Positions 32,833-42,297 of a stretch of DNA of 64,000 bases are shown here, piece after piece. The notes beneath the pieces were generated by a model, which worked only from the letters and a program-made list of their open reading frames with translations, was not told where the DNA came from and ran no database searches. The stretch lies in assembly GCA_947632005.1 (NCBI GenBank), contig CANRNU010000006.1:18311-82310 (forward strand), given 5' to 3'. The position numbers were made by a program, and so were the translations under genes. This DNA is from an uncultured Oscillospiraceae bacterium. Lineage in GTDB: Bacteria > Bacillota > Clostridia > Oscillospirales > Oscillospiraceae. Positions within the stretch are counted from its first letter, which is position 1, and every line of letters begins with the position of its first letter.

Positions 32833-33798
32833 TTACTCAGTCCTTTCCGAATTTTGAACGATTTGCTTTTTCATTTCGTCAACATCCGCCTCTGTCAAAC
32901 TTGCGCGATAGTCAATGTGCTTTGGATTGATCTGCTCTGATAAATCATTTACATTGCAACAATCATAGACCACATTTTGTACTCTAATTATTCTTTCTGG
33001 CTTTTTTTGCAGTTCTAAATCGTCCTGAGAAAAAATAACGAAGTTCATCCCCACATGACTTTGGAAGCTCGGATACGATATCCCCTGAACCGAAGCATCT
33101 TTATCCCTAAGAGCATTAACCAAATATTGTGTTGGTAGATACTCCAAATCTGCGTCTCCTCTACGAATGGGACGCGAGAACTGGAATGACAACTCTCTTG
33201 CGGTTGCATTTAAGTAAATGTTTATATCCTCGTCATCTATGAGCATCGCCTTTAAGTCTTGCCCGGTGCGTGGTAACTTAATTATCTTAATTGGCGACGG
33301 GTTTACATACTCTACTACATTCACAAGCTCTAAGATTGACGGACGAACCTCCGAGACTGCTGTGTATATGTTATCTGTTACATATAAATCGGGAATTCCT
33401 TTTGGACTGGCTCGGTTTGGACCGGCCTTCTCTACGGGTGGCACGCCAACATCAGAAGGATCAGAATATCCTCTGATTAGGCTCTTTCTAGGTATCCAAA
33501 CCGGCATTTTCTCATTATCAGGTCCGAAATAATCTATGTGCTTTTGAACTGTTAATTTCCACCCAGGGATAATCCTCGCTCTATAGAATACCGATCCCAC
33601 AGGAACTTCAACTGTGAAGTACTTTGCTAGTAAGTCCGTAACTTCATCAATGAACTCTCTGTCTTCCTTTCGGGGAATAAAACGTGAATTGTGAATCAGG
33701 TTATAACAAAACATGTTCCATTGATGATGGAAATATGTACTTTTTGCCGCGAATTCAAAGTTCTTCATTCTCTTTTTTAGTTCTTGCTCTTCGTTCAT
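32833..33798 (-). CDS. RES-domain protein next to type III restriction system
   Basis: The product is 321 residues. A RES domain is visible in the middle: VFYRARI, NRASPKGIPDLYVTDNIYTAVSEVRP, and YLPTQYLVNALRD, then ISYPSFQSHVGMNFVIF. The conserved Arg, Tyr and Glu of the RES fold are present. RES toxins break down NAD+ and usually pair with a Xre antitoxin, but none adjoins it here. Longer RES proteins also occur in defence islands. The gene is AT-rich and follows the type III res gene on the same strand, separated by a short decayed frame, so an abortive-infection role is plausible. Confidence 0.7.
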   Translation of the reverse strand: MNEEQELKKRMKNFEFAAKSTYFHHQWNMFCYNLIHNSRFIPRKEDREFIDEVTDLLAKYFTVEVPVGSVFYRARIIPGWKLTVQKHIDYFGPDNEKMPVWIPRKSLIRGYSDPSDVGVPPVEKAGPNRASPKGIPDLYVTDNIYTAVSEVRPSILELVNVVEYVNPSPIKIIKLPRTGQDLKAMLIDDEDINIYLNATARELSFQFSRPIRRGDADLEYLPTQYLVNALRDKDASVQGISYPSFQSHVGMNFVIFSQDDLELQKKPERIIRVQNVVYDCCNVNDLSEQINPKHIDYRASLTEADVDEMKKQIVQNSERTE

Positions 33799-33820
33799 TC
33801 CATCTTCCTCTAAAGCAAAA

Positions 33821-34006
33821 TTACTGCGGTTCTCTCAAGTTCATATAAATCTCTTTCGTGAAGATTCCCAGCACCTGGCGCTTAAATTCCTCATCACTCC
33901 AGAACAGCGAGAAGAAATCCTGTTTTGGGGAGAGGCCCTCGATCAGTTCGTCGTCGGTGTCATCGAAACAGGAAAACTCGAAATCCTTACGTCTAGTGCA
34001 CTTTCT
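33821..34006 (-). pseudogene. Decayed reading frame between res and RES genes
   Basis: A minus-strand frame ends at 33821 and reads KDFEFSCFDDTDDELIEG, then QDFFSLFWSDEEFKRQVLGI and KEIYMNLREPQ. It looks like a real protein end but has no usable start: an in-frame stop lies just upstream. I do not recognise the family. It is probably the remnant of a gene once located between res and the RES gene. Confidence 0.4.
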
Positions 34007-34019
34007 TCACATTCTTTGT

Positions 34020-36677
34020 TCACAACGCCCGGAACCGTTCTGCCAGCTGCACAAACGACGAACTGGGCATTACCTGCTTTGCCGGAATGAACAAGTACCG
34101 CCACTCTTTATAACCGTTTGCCTTGCCCCAGCGGGAAGCCACCTCGCAATATTGGATGCCGCGCTTTTTCTTTGCTATGACATCCGGGTCGTTCAGCATC
34201 TTTTCTTGCTTTACCTCGACCAAATAGATCACATGCTCTGTCTCCACCACAAAATCCGGCTCATAGCGATGCCCATGATTATAAGTGATATTAAACTCCT
34301 GGGGTGCCGGACGGAGCCAATTCAGCACATCAGGATCGCTCTCCAGAACGCGGGCCAACGTCAGCTCTCCCTCTTCGCTGTCAAACTTTGCTGTGCTGAA
34401 CACGCCCTTTTTGATGCCGTCGAACAGGACAGAACGAATATCCGATGTAAAACTCTCATACAAGCCGACACGCTCTTTATAGGTGTACGACTGCCGCAGA
34501 TTGTAATTTCGCAGTCCAATGACCTCTTCCTGGAGAAATCCATTCTCACAGTAGAAGTGCTGCATCATCTGGGCATATATCTTGTTGCCTATATCTCGCT
34601 TGAACATCATCACAATGTTCTGCATACCGTTTTCGCCAAACTTGGCCTCATAGTGGCTACAGACCTGAGTGATCAACTTGAACAGCAGCGCAGAACATTT
34701 CTCATAGTCGATTTCTGGCTTCTGTCGAAGCTGTTCCAGAATGACCTTTTTCGGGTTGTAACCCTCAAAATCAATAGCGTCGCCCTTGATACGCTGCCTG
34801 TCCTGCATATCTTCCAAGTTCTGAATAAGGAGTTCATTGCGGATAGGGACATGGGTAAAATCACTCATGTCCAAATCAAAGTCCACAAATGCGTATTCCT
34901 CCACTCCGGCATCCGTCACCCGGATGTGTGGGATAGGGATATACTTTGCCTGTGCTGCGCGGTGAGTATCCTCCGTTTTATACTGCATCCACTCAGTGAG
35001 AGGCATCTCATTTGCGGCAAAGACTTGGCCCAGGTCCTTATCTGCGGCGACATCTTCTTTGACCGTCTCTACGATCGCGCTTGTCTGCTCCGGAGTGATT
35101 TCTTGTCCCGGCGCGGTCTGAAGTTGACGGTCAACTTCTGCCTCGATTCGCTTAACGGCTTTTTTCAGCAGAGAATCTGTTTCAGGTGTTCTCTCAATAT
35201 GGGTGTGCTCATAGGCATCATCAAGAGCCCAATCAGGCTCCAGCTCGATTGCCAACTGCGTATGCTCAATTTTCTCCGGGACGATCTCCTCCGCCTTGAT
35301 GATGTTCCCGGCCTTAAAGATAGAATCACCTTTCTGCGCCTCGGCAAGAATGTCGCTGAACTTATCATGGGCCGTGAGCATGACCGCGTCCACATCCCGA
35401 TCTCCCGTGCGCTCTCCGTAAGGCAGACGCAGTCCGCGTCCCACCATCTGCTCCCGCAGGATCTTTGAGGCAGCAGTCCGCAGGGGAACGATAGTGTAAA
35501 GGTTGTTTACGTCCCATCCCTCTTTGAGCATGTTGACGTGGATAACGATCTCTACCGGATTGTCAGAACGCTCCACTTCCAACAGCAGCTGCATATTGGC
35601 ATCGCTTTCTGCACCCTTTTGCCTGGAATGGACCGTGATCGTTTTACTCCGATAAATGCCGCCTCGGAATCCATCGGACTTGATGAATTCCTCCACCCAT
35701 TTTGCATGATCGGTATCCTTGCACACGACCAACATGAATGGCTTTACAACAGGTTTTCCGTGATTAGCAGCATAGGCAGCCAGCTTGGTCTTCACGTTTT
35801 CATGACACGCAATGCCATCCAGCAGCATCAGCTTGTCCAGCTGCTCGTCACCAAAATTGTAGAAATCAATGTCGGTGCGGGTCACCGCAAAGGGGGTACG
35901 GGTATATCCATCCGCAATGGCGCGGGACAGGGGATACTCATAGACGACATTCTTAAACAGGGTCTGTTTCCCGTTTTTTGTGACAAGCGGAGTTGCCGTC
36001 AGCTCCAGGCCGAGAAGAGGGTGCAGCTCGTCCAGGGCCTTGGCACCCTTTTCCGCCCGATAGTGATGAGACTCGTCCATGATAAGCACCAAATCCGGCA
36101 GATTGGAGAGGAACTGATAGAAGGAGTCGCCGATCATTTCATTGATCTTTTTCATCTTGGCGTCTTCTTTGTTAAACTTATCGATGTTGAACACAAAGAT
36201 ATGAACGTCTGCCTCGAACAGTGACAGCGGCTTCTCACGGTAGTCGTCATCCGCTATGATCTGTGGCGGGTCTGCAAAGCACCCCAGCCCTTTGAACACA
36301 TACTTCGGATTGTTCGGATCGCTCAGGTCCCGTTTCAGCTTGTTGTAGATCGTAGTATTCGGCGCAACGAAAAAATAGTTCTTGATACCGTGTTGCGTAT
36401 AAAGATAGGCAATGAACGCCCCCATCAGGCGGGTCTTGCCCACGCCGGTGGCCAGGGCAAAGGTCAGCGACATGAATTCCCGCTCAAAATCCGAGCAAAT
36501 GGGATACATGGCGTGGACTGCCCCTAATGCCGCGTTCAGATTCATCCCTTTCCGAAGCTGCACGGCGTTTACGATCTCCTCCAGGATTTTCAATGACTCT
36601 TCCTGCGGCTTGCGGAGGCTCATCACGCCGCTGATATAGCCAGTTGTATATTGAGGGAAGAAGCTATTATTCATCAT
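34020..36677 (-). CDS. Type III restriction endonuclease subunit (Res)
   Basis: This is an 885-residue SF2 helicase-nuclease. Walker A is ATGVGKTRLM, motif II is IMDESHH, motif III is LELTATPL, and motif VI is QMVGRGLRLP. A C-terminal endonuclease region has the PD-ExK-like EPDFVVETEHVIYLVEVKQEK. With Mod it cuts unmodified phage DNA after ATP-driven translocation or sliding. The start ATG 36677 overlaps the mod stop and has GAGGAGG. The nuclease residues appear intact, so it should be active. Confidence 0.94.
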   Translation of the reverse strand: MMNNSFFPQYTTGYISGVMSLRKPQEESLKILEEIVNAVQLRKGMNLNAALGAVHAMYPICSDFEREFMSLTFALATGVGKTRLMGAFIAYLYTQHGIKNYFFVAPNTTIYNKLKRDLSDPNNPKYVFKGLGCFADPPQIIADDDYREKPLSLFEADVHIFVFNIDKFNKEDAKMKKINEMIGDSFYQFLSNLPDLVLIMDESHHYRAEKGAKALDELHPLLGLELTATPLVTKNGKQTLFKNVVYEYPLSRAIADGYTRTPFAVTRTDIDFYNFGDEQLDKLMLLDGIACHENVKTKLAAYAANHGKPVVKPFMLVVCKDTDHAKWVEEFIKSDGFRGGIYRSKTITVHSRQKGAESDANMQLLLEVERSDNPVEIVIHVNMLKEGWDVNNLYTIVPLRTAASKILREQMVGRGLRLPYGERTGDRDVDAVMLTAHDKFSDILAEAQKGDSIFKAGNIIKAEEIVPEKIEHTQLAIELEPDWALDDAYEHTHIERTPETDSLLKKAVKRIEAEVDRQLQTAPGQEITPEQTSAIVETVKEDVAADKDLGQVFAANEMPLTEWMQYKTEDTHRAAQAKYIPIPHIRVTDAGVEEYAFVDFDLDMSDFTHVPIRNELLIQNLEDMQDRQRIKGDAIDFEGYNPKKVILEQLRQKPEIDYEKCSALLFKLITQVCSHYEAKFGENGMQNIVMMFKRDIGNKIYAQMMQHFYCENGFLQEEVIGLRNYNLRQSYTYKERVGLYESFTSDIRSVLFDGIKKGVFSTAKFDSEEGELTLARVLESDPDVLNWLRPAPQEFNITYNHGHRYEPDFVVETEHVIYLVEVKQEKMLNDPDVIAKKKRGIQYCEVASRWGKANGYKEWRYLFIPAKQVMPSSSFVQLAERFRAL

Positions 36678-38250
36678 AGTCCTCCTCGTCATCGTACACA
36701 GGGGGATGTACGATGTTCAAATTGTAATTCTCCCTGCCAAACTCGCAGCGGGAAAGAAGCATCTGCGGGATCTTCTTGATAGCAATATGCTTGTATACTT
36801 TATCCAAACCGCCGTCAAAGGAGCGGCAGGCGATCACAAGATACTCGTCCTCTTCCATCGACTCCTTAATGGAATCCAGAAACGCCGCCGTCATATGTCG
36901 GGTCGTTACGAACAGATAGGAATTTTCGTTCCCCACGGACTGTTTCCAAAACAGACTGCTGTCCGGTCGATAGGTAAAGCCCTCATGCAGCGCCACAGCC
37001 GCCGCCAGCATATCCGCGTCATATTCGGGATTGATGATGGCCTCCCCAAAGGCGTCCTCGTTGATAAGCGTGGGCGCAAGCTCATAGAAACGATACCCTC
37101 CGCCGCCCTGCCAGCCGGCGGACTTTGTGATACCGCCGGCATCCTCACCGGCGACTACCTTGTCCAGCCGGACTTTGCAATGGGTATACGCATGGTTGCC
37201 CATTTCAATGCCGATGTAGCGCCTGCCCATTTTGTGGGCAACAGCAGCCGTTGTGCCAGAGCCAAGGAAAGAATCGAGGACCAGATCGCCGGGGTTTGTA
37301 GCAATATGTATCACTCGCTCGATCAACCGTTCTGGCTTCGGCGTGTCAAATACATTAGCAGCGCCAAATAACGCAATTATTTCTTTTTTCGCTTCCTGGT
37401 TATGTCCAACCTCCTTGTTAGTCCACCACGTCCAAGGAATTACGCCATCGTGCTCCGATAGAAAAGTTTTTCGTCTGGGCATAGAGCATCCATCCGGGCC
37501 AAACCAGATACGATTATCTGCAACTTGCTGTAAGAAGATTTCCTCTACATTCTTCCAGCACTTTCCCTCCGGGGGTGAATATTTCACACCTCCTGGTGTT
37601 GTGATCTCATACATCTGATTAGGCCGAAATCCTTGTGCCGTATAGTCCGCCGATGTCCACGGCCCCCTGGGGTCATTGTCAGGATTCTTATAATTCTGGG
37701 CCTGTTCTTCACTAAGCGGAAGTTTATTCCTGTACTTTTTGAATTCCTCACGGTTCTTGGCATATAGAAGCAAATAGTCATGGCCATCGCTTATAACAGC
37801 TCTCATATCAGGAGAAGTGCGCTTCTGCCAAATCATGGATGCTACAAAATGGGCCCGTCCAAATAATTCATCACACAGGACTTTCATGTATGCCTGTTCG
37901 TCATCATCAATACTGATCCAGATGCTTCCTTCCTCCGCCAACAGCGTCCACAAAATCTCAAGGCGGGGGCGCATTAGATTAAGCCATTGACTGTGCTCAA
38001 GATTATCATCGTAATGGCTAAAGGCATAGCCCGTATTATACGGCGGATCGATGTAGATGCACTTTACCTGTCCGGCGTACTTGCTCTCCAAGGCTTTCAG
38101 AGCCAGCAGGTTGTCGCCGTGGATCAGCATATTCTCCGTGCCGGGGTCTGCGGATGTATTGGACAGTTCGGGCTTTTCGATCAGCAGCCGTGGCTCGATC
38201 TTGATGGGTTTGTCCTTCCCGACCCAGGTAAGCTCCAATTTATTCGCCAT
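36667..38250 (-). CDS. Type III DNA methyltransferase subunit (Mod)
   Basis: This 527-residue N6-adenine methyltransferase has its catalytic DPPY at residues 68-71 (YIDPPYNTGYAFSHYDD) before the SAM-binding FLGSGTT (DLVLDSFLGSGTTAAVAHKMGRRYIGIE), the beta-class order. The central region, with its target-recognition part, defines an unknown site. It methylates host DNA and also guides Res. It overlaps both neighbours: a small gene upstream and res downstream. No phase-variable repeat is seen in it. Confidence 0.94.
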   Translation of the reverse strand: MANKLELTWVGKDKPIKIEPRLLIEKPELSNTSADPGTENMLIHGDNLLALKALESKYAGQVKCIYIDPPYNTGYAFSHYDDNLEHSQWLNLMRPRLEILWTLLAEEGSIWISIDDDEQAYMKVLCDELFGRAHFVASMIWQKRTSPDMRAVISDGHDYLLLYAKNREEFKKYRNKLPLSEEQAQNYKNPDNDPRGPWTSADYTAQGFRPNQMYEITTPGGVKYSPPEGKCWKNVEEIFLQQVADNRIWFGPDGCSMPRRKTFLSEHDGVIPWTWWTNKEVGHNQEAKKEIIALFGAANVFDTPKPERLIERVIHIATNPGDLVLDSFLGSGTTAAVAHKMGRRYIGIEMGNHAYTHCKVRLDKVVAGEDAGGITKSAGWQGGGGYRFYELAPTLINEDAFGEAIINPEYDADMLAAAVALHEGFTYRPDSSLFWKQSVGNENSYLFVTTRHMTAAFLDSIKESMEEDEYLVIACRSFDGGLDKVYKHIAIKKIPQMLLSRCEFGRENYNLNIVHPPVYDDEEDYDE

Positions 38251-38557
38251 GATGCTGTGCCTCCAATTCCTTTTGTGCCAGTTTCAATAGCTGCCATTGA
38301 AGGTTATCCCGTATCGCGTCATCTGATAAAGTATAATTCGGCTGAGCGCTGCCACCCGAGGCAATGCCAGCTTCAATGAATATCTCCGGGTACTTCCCGT
38401 AGTTCAGCCCCATTCTCAACGCCGCCGAGGGCCGGTCAAATGGCTCCTTGGATAACTCCTTGTACGTCTCCAGAATATCAGATTCCAAGTCCGTTATAAC
38501 ACTCTTTGCCTTCAATCCAGCAATCAGAGTGTCGAGAGCACCTGTTTTAGCATCCAT
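38240..38557 (-). CDS. Small protein in front of type III mod
   Basis: The product is 105 residues from ATG 38557. It is helical, with MDAKTGALDTLIAGLKAKSV, then FDRPSAALRMGLNYGKYPEIF. Its last codons overlap the mod start, so it is the first gene of the restriction operon. I do not recognise its family. Its fixed place suggests a conserved accessory or control protein of this RM type. Confidence 0.65.
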   Translation of the reverse strand: MDAKTGALDTLIAGLKAKSVITDLESDILETYKELSKEPFDRPSAALRMGLNYGKYPEIFIEAGIASGGSAQPNYTLSDDAIRDNLQWQLLKLAQKELEAQHHGE

Positions 38558-38707
38558 AAACTGCAACACTTCCGTTGTTTAGTATTTGCATTAATTATAT
38601 CATAATGGTACATATCTCACAAACGATTTTTGGGCCGCATGGCTAGCCTTCGAAAAAGGATTTTGGAGTGGAGTAGAAAGGCAGAGAACAACCCAACTAA
38701 TAATGTA

Positions 38708-38736
38708 TTGCGAAACGACATACAATATGGTATAAT
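38708..38736 (+). promoter_or_regulatory. Promoter of toxin-antitoxin operon
   Basis: TTGCGA, 17 bases, TATAAT. The -10 is followed at 38742 by an AAAGGTGG ribosome site for the antitoxin gene. Confidence 0.75.
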
Positions 38737-38759
38737 CTCCTTGAAAGGTGGTGCATACC

Positions 38760-39062
38760 ATGGCGAACAAGACTGCGAACGTACTGGCCCGGGTGGAGCC
38801 AGAGACGAAGCGCGAGGCGGAAGAGGTCATGCAGAAGCTGGGCATCTCCGCATCCACGGTGATTAATCTGCTCTACAATCAGATTATCCTCACCAAGAGC
38901 ATTCCTTTCCCGCTGACGCTGCCCCGCGAGCCGAAGGCGCGGGACGAGATGACCGACGAGGAATTCTCCGCTATGCTTCAGAAGGGCATGGACGATGTGC
39001 AGGCTGGGCGCACCCGGCCCGCCAAAGAGGTGTTTGCCGATCTGCGTCGGGAGCTTTCGTGA
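38760..39062 (+). CDS. RelB/DinJ-family antitoxin
   Basis: A 100-residue protein. The N-terminal ribbon-helix-helix is MANKTANVLARVEPETKREAEEVMQKLGISASTVINLLYNQI, the DinJ/RelB pattern, followed by a flexible toxin-binding tail. It neutralises the adjacent toxin and represses their shared promoter. The toxin start codon follows its stop codon without a gap. In the element the pair probably stabilises inheritance. Confidence 0.9.
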   Translation: MANKTANVLARVEPETKREAEEVMQKLGISASTVINLLYNQIILTKSIPFPLTLPREPKARDEMTDEEFSAMLQKGMDDVQAGRTRPAKEVFADLRRELS

Positions 39063-39386
39063 ATGGAGAGCTATGCCGTTGAGATGACCCGGCAGGCGGA
39101 GGAGCAGCTGTCGGAGATCGTGCAGTATATCTCCCTGACGCTGCGGTCGCCGCAGGCTGGCGTAAACACACTGGACGCGCTGGAGGAAGAGATCGGTTCT
39201 CTTTCGGCCATGCCGTTCCGTTACCCGGCGATAGACGATGACCCGGCGGGTGACCGTGGCATCCGCAAAACACGGGCCAAGAACTTCAACATCTACTATC
39301 AGGTGGACGACGCCCGGAAGCGTGTCAATATCCTCGCCGTCTGCTACGCCCGCCGGGATCAGAAGAAGATAATTGAGAACCTGTGA
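39063..39386 (+). CDS. RelE/ParE-family toxin
   Basis: A 107-residue protein of the RelE/ParE fold: MESYAVEMTRQAEEQLSEIVQYI, central MPFRYPAIDDDP, and NFNIYYQVDDARKRVNILAVCYARRDQK. Such toxins cut mRNA on the ribosome (RelE) or inhibit gyrase (ParE); the sequence does not decide between them. It is coupled to the antitoxin gene. Confidence 0.88.
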   Translation: MESYAVEMTRQAEEQLSEIVQYISLTLRSPQAGVNTLDALEEEIGSLSAMPFRYPAIDDDPAGDRGIRKTRAKNFNIYYQVDDARKRVNILAVCYARRDQKKIIENL

Positions 39387-39488
39387 TTTGTCCTGGTTCG
39401 CAAATGCGTCATTGACAGGCGGAGCGTAAGGTAGTAAAGTCACTTTAGATGGAGCAAAAAGCCCGCCTTAATCGAACTTAATATGATA

Positions 39489-39603
39489 CACAGATCATAG
39501 TCTGTGCTAGGAGCCGCTGTTAGTGTGTCTTCAGGCCGTATGATCGGAGCATTCCGTGCTCTGATTTCTCGGTCGAGACCATTAACAGCGGCTTCGCAAT
39601 TTG
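39489..39603. repeat. Nested inverted repeats upstream of mobilization genes
   Basis: agccgctgtta (39512-39522) pairs with taacagcggct (39593-39603), enclosing a smaller gagcattccgtgctc hairpin. A cacaga...tctgtg hairpin lies at 39490-39506. No gene is seen in 39387-39868; this stretch is probably part of the transfer or replication region. Confidence 0.6.
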
Positions 39604-39712
39604 TTCAGCACTTTTCTTGCCTGACCGACTGCTTTCCACAAATTCCGCAGAGAGAAAAATCTAAAATGATTTTGCACGGTGGATCACCGCTATGGAGCAC
39701 CACTTGTCAGAG

Positions 39713-39792
39713 CAAGATTCTACCATGGGCCCAAATTTCGCTTTTCGCTCATTTTTGCCCCATGGAATCTTGTTGGGGAGTGCCTTCCCCAA
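39713..39792 (+). other. Candidate origin of transfer (oriT)
   Basis: caagattctaccatggg (39713-39729) pairs with cccatggaatcttg (39758-39772), one base bulged. It is followed at once by a ttggggagtgccttccccaa hairpin (39773-39792). This paired-hairpin layout 80 bases before mobC is what a MobA/MobC-type oriT looks like. The nick site is not identified. Confidence 0.55.
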
Positions 39793-39868
39793 ACCCTGCT
39801 TGTCGGCCTCGCGGCGTTCGCCGTTCGGTGCTCGCGTCCGCTCGCTTGTTGTAAAGGAGAATCAGCCC

Positions 39869-40267
39869 ATGCCGAAGAAATACAACACACCTCATCGGAA
39901 TGTGACCGTAAAAACGCGGTTGACCAAAGAAGAATACGCCGCCTTTGAAGAAGTCGCAGCTCTATGCGGTGTCAGCAAAGCGGCGTATATCCGCAAGGCC
40001 ATAACCGGCGCACTGCTCAAGCCCACTATCGTAATCACATCGGTGAACGATGAACTGCTGAAAAAGCTGGATGATCTCATTGCGCAGTACGGCAAGATCG
40101 GCGGCAATCTCAATCAGATCGCACGGCACCTGAATGAGTTTGGAACACCTTATAACGGCTTGGAAAAGGAGGTCCGGGACACCGCCGTTGACCTTGCCAT
40201 GCTGAAATATGAAGTTCTGGAAAAGGTGGCGGCAGCTATTGGCAACATTCAAACACATAAGCTCTAA
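39869..40267 (+). CDS. MobC-family relaxosome accessory protein
   Basis: A 132-residue DNA-binding protein starting at ATG 39869 behind AAAGGAG. The ribbon-helix-helix N-half reads NVTVKTRLTKEEYAAFEEVAALCGVSKAAYIRKA. The C-half has the MobC motif GGNLNQIARHLNEFG. It helps the relaxase open oriT. It overlaps the relaxase gene. Confidence 0.9.
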   Translation: MPKKYNTPHRNVTVKTRLTKEEYAAFEEVAALCGVSKAAYIRKAITGALLKPTIVITSVNDELLKKLDDLIAQYGKIGGNLNQIARHLNEFGTPYNGLEKEVRDTAVDLAMLKYEVLEKVAAAIGNIQTHKL

Positions 40268-41777
40268 AAACGCCCGGTACAGCGACGCGGAAAAGTACCT
40301 GCTTTTCGAGCATGACGAGTTCACCATGAAGCCCATTTTGGATGAAAGCGGACGGCTCATTCTCAGAGAGGATTATCGCATCGCCACTCTCAACTGTGAT
40401 GGCCAGGATTTCGCCGTCGCCTGTATGAGAGCGAATCTGCAATACGGCAAAAATCAAAGCCGGGACGATGTGAAAAGTCATCACTACATCATCAGCTTTG
40501 ACCCGCGGGACAGTATTGACAACGGCCTGACCATAGACCGGGCACAGGAGCTTGGAGTGCAGTTTTGCCGTGAGCATTTCCCCGGTCACCAAGCGTTGGT
40601 CTGCACTCACCCGGACGGCCACAACCACACGGGCAACATCCACATACATATCGTCATCAACAGCCTGCGTATTGAGGATGTCCCCATGCTGCCGTACATG
40701 GACCGGCCCGCCGACGTGAAAGCCGGGATGAAACACCGCTGCACCAACGCGGCAATGGATTACTTCAAGGCCGAGGTCATGGAGATGTGCCACCGGGAAG
40801 GGCTATATCAAATCGACTTGCTCAACGGCAGCCAAGATCGCGTCACCGACCGGGAGTATAGGGCACAGAAAAAAGGACAGGCCGCATTGAACAAAAGCGG
40901 CAATCCCACCAAGTTTGAAACGGACAAGGAGAAACTGCGAAAAATCATCCGTAAGGCGTTGGAGACGGCCACCACATTTGACGAGTTTTCCGAGTTGCTT
41001 CTCCGTGAGGGCGTGACAGTCAAGGAGAGCCGGGGCAGACTATCCTATCTCTCGCCGGACAGAGCGAAATCCATCACGGCCCGGAAGCTGGGCGACGCCT
41101 ATGATCTCGCGGCGGTGAATGAGATGTTTACACAAAACGCACTGAAGCAACCTGTGCGCCACAGCGTACTGGATAAGCTCCGGGAGACAGGAACGGTCCA
41201 GCAGCTTGTGGATATTGAAGCCAAACGCGCCGAGGGAAAGGGCATCGGCTATGAAAAATGGGCGCAAGGATTCAATCTTCAGCAGATGGTCAACACCCTG
41301 AACACATATACCGAGTACGGCTTTGCCTCCATGGACGAGTTGAACGATCTGTTGTCTGCCGCCCGGAGCGAATTGCAAGAGAGCCGGGAAAAACTCAAAT
41401 CCATAGAGACCATCATCGCCGGGAAGAAAAAGTTGTTGAAGCAGCTTCTGACATATTGGGAAACAAAGAATGTCCGGCAAGAATACAAGGCGCTGAAAAG
41501 CGCCAAGGCTAGGGCTGAATACGCCCAGGCGCATGAACGGGAGTTCAAGCTGTCCAACGCCGCTGCAAAATATTTCAAGGACCACGGGATCACCAAGCTG
41601 CCCAGCACCAAGACCCTGCAAGCGGAGATCCAGCAGCTTACATCGGAGAAGAATGCGTGGTACAAAGACTACCGGGAAAAGCAGCGCAGGGTGAAGGAAC
41701 TGGAGACTGTGAAGAACAATCTGGAGAACATACTGGGCCACAAGAAAGAGAAACGCCATGAGCTTATTCCATCTTGA
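40239..41777 (+). CDS. MobA/VirD2-type relaxase
   Basis: A 512-residue mobilization nuclease. The likely start is TTG 40239 (MATFKHISSKNARYSDAEKY in family style) behind AAAAGGTGG, inside the mobC end. The metal-binding HxH is in HNHTGNIHIHIVIN, with the N-terminal Tyr region RYSDAEKYL as candidate nucleophile. The C-terminal half is coiled coil. It nicks oriT and leads one strand into the recipient using a helper element's secretion system; no type IV secretion genes are present, so the element is mobilizable only. Confidence 0.92.
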   Translation: MATFKHISSKNARYSDAEKYLLFEHDEFTMKPILDESGRLILREDYRIATLNCDGQDFAVACMRANLQYGKNQSRDDVKSHHYIISFDPRDSIDNGLTIDRAQELGVQFCREHFPGHQALVCTHPDGHNHTGNIHIHIVINSLRIEDVPMLPYMDRPADVKAGMKHRCTNAAMDYFKAEVMEMCHREGLYQIDLLNGSQDRVTDREYRAQKKGQAALNKSGNPTKFETDKEKLRKIIRKALETATTFDEFSELLLREGVTVKESRGRLSYLSPDRAKSITARKLGDAYDLAAVNEMFTQNALKQPVRHSVLDKLRETGTVQQLVDIEAKRAEGKGIGYEKWAQGFNLQQMVNTLNTYTEYGFASMDELNDLLSAARSELQESREKLKSIETIIAGKKKLLKQLLTYWETKNVRQEYKALKSAKARAEYAQAHEREFKLSNAAAKYFKDHGITKLPSTKTLQAEIQQLTSEKNAWYKDYREKQRRVKELETVKNNLENILGHKKEKRHELIPS

Positions 41778-42195
41778 ACTGCTCCCGCCCGTTGAGCGGA
41801 AGCCGGACGGGTCGCTCCCACGCATGAACGGTAGACAGCGCCAGCGGGCAGTCGCGCTCATTCGCAAGCTGTGCAACGCCTGTGACAATGGCAACTGCCT
41901 TTACCTGGATGACGGTGAGGAAGTCCCGTGCCCGCAGACGCTCTCCTATTCCGTCTGCTGCAAGGTGTTCCGTTGGGTGCTGCTGAAGGACAGAGTAGGA
42001 CAAGAATTAGAAACAGAGATATTCGGCAAGGACGCCATGAAACGGTGCGCGATCTGCGGCAGGGCATTCATCCCCGGCTCAAACCGGGCGAAATACTGCG
42101 ACGATTGCAAAACCATAGTCCAGCGTCAGCAAAAGGCGGAGTACGCCAAACGACGCAGGGCGAATAGTAGAACGATAGAACAGCAAAGCCCCTGA
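41758..42195 (+). CDS. Cysteine-rich VLP-type protein of mobile elements
   Basis: A 145-residue protein starting at ATG 41758 within the relaxase end. The N-half contains RMNGRQRQRAVALIRKLCNACDNGNCLYLD; the C-half has a zinc-finger-like CAICGRAFIPGSNRAKYCDDC. This matches the cysteine-rich VLP-domain proteins regularly placed after relaxase genes in Clostridial elements. Role unknown; perhaps metal-dependent DNA binding. Confidence 0.8.
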   Translation: MSLFHLELLPPVERKPDGSLPRMNGRQRQRAVALIRKLCNACDNGNCLYLDDGEEVPCPQTLSYSVCCKVFRWVLLKDRVGQELETEIFGKDAMKRCAICGRAFIPGSNRAKYCDDCKTIVQRQQKAEYAKRRRANSRTIEQQSP

Positions 42196-42297
42196 ATCTG
42201 CAAGGCTTTCCGGGCGCAAAACCCGGTGGGGTAGTATCCTTACATACCAGACCGCAGATCCAGGCTTTAGAACACATCAGAAAGGAGGGAGCAGAAC

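Noticed and set aside
39387..39868. Upstream extension of the mobC frame (starting at 39692)
   Set aside because: It would run through the oriT palindromes; ATG 39869 has AAAGGAG and the family start.
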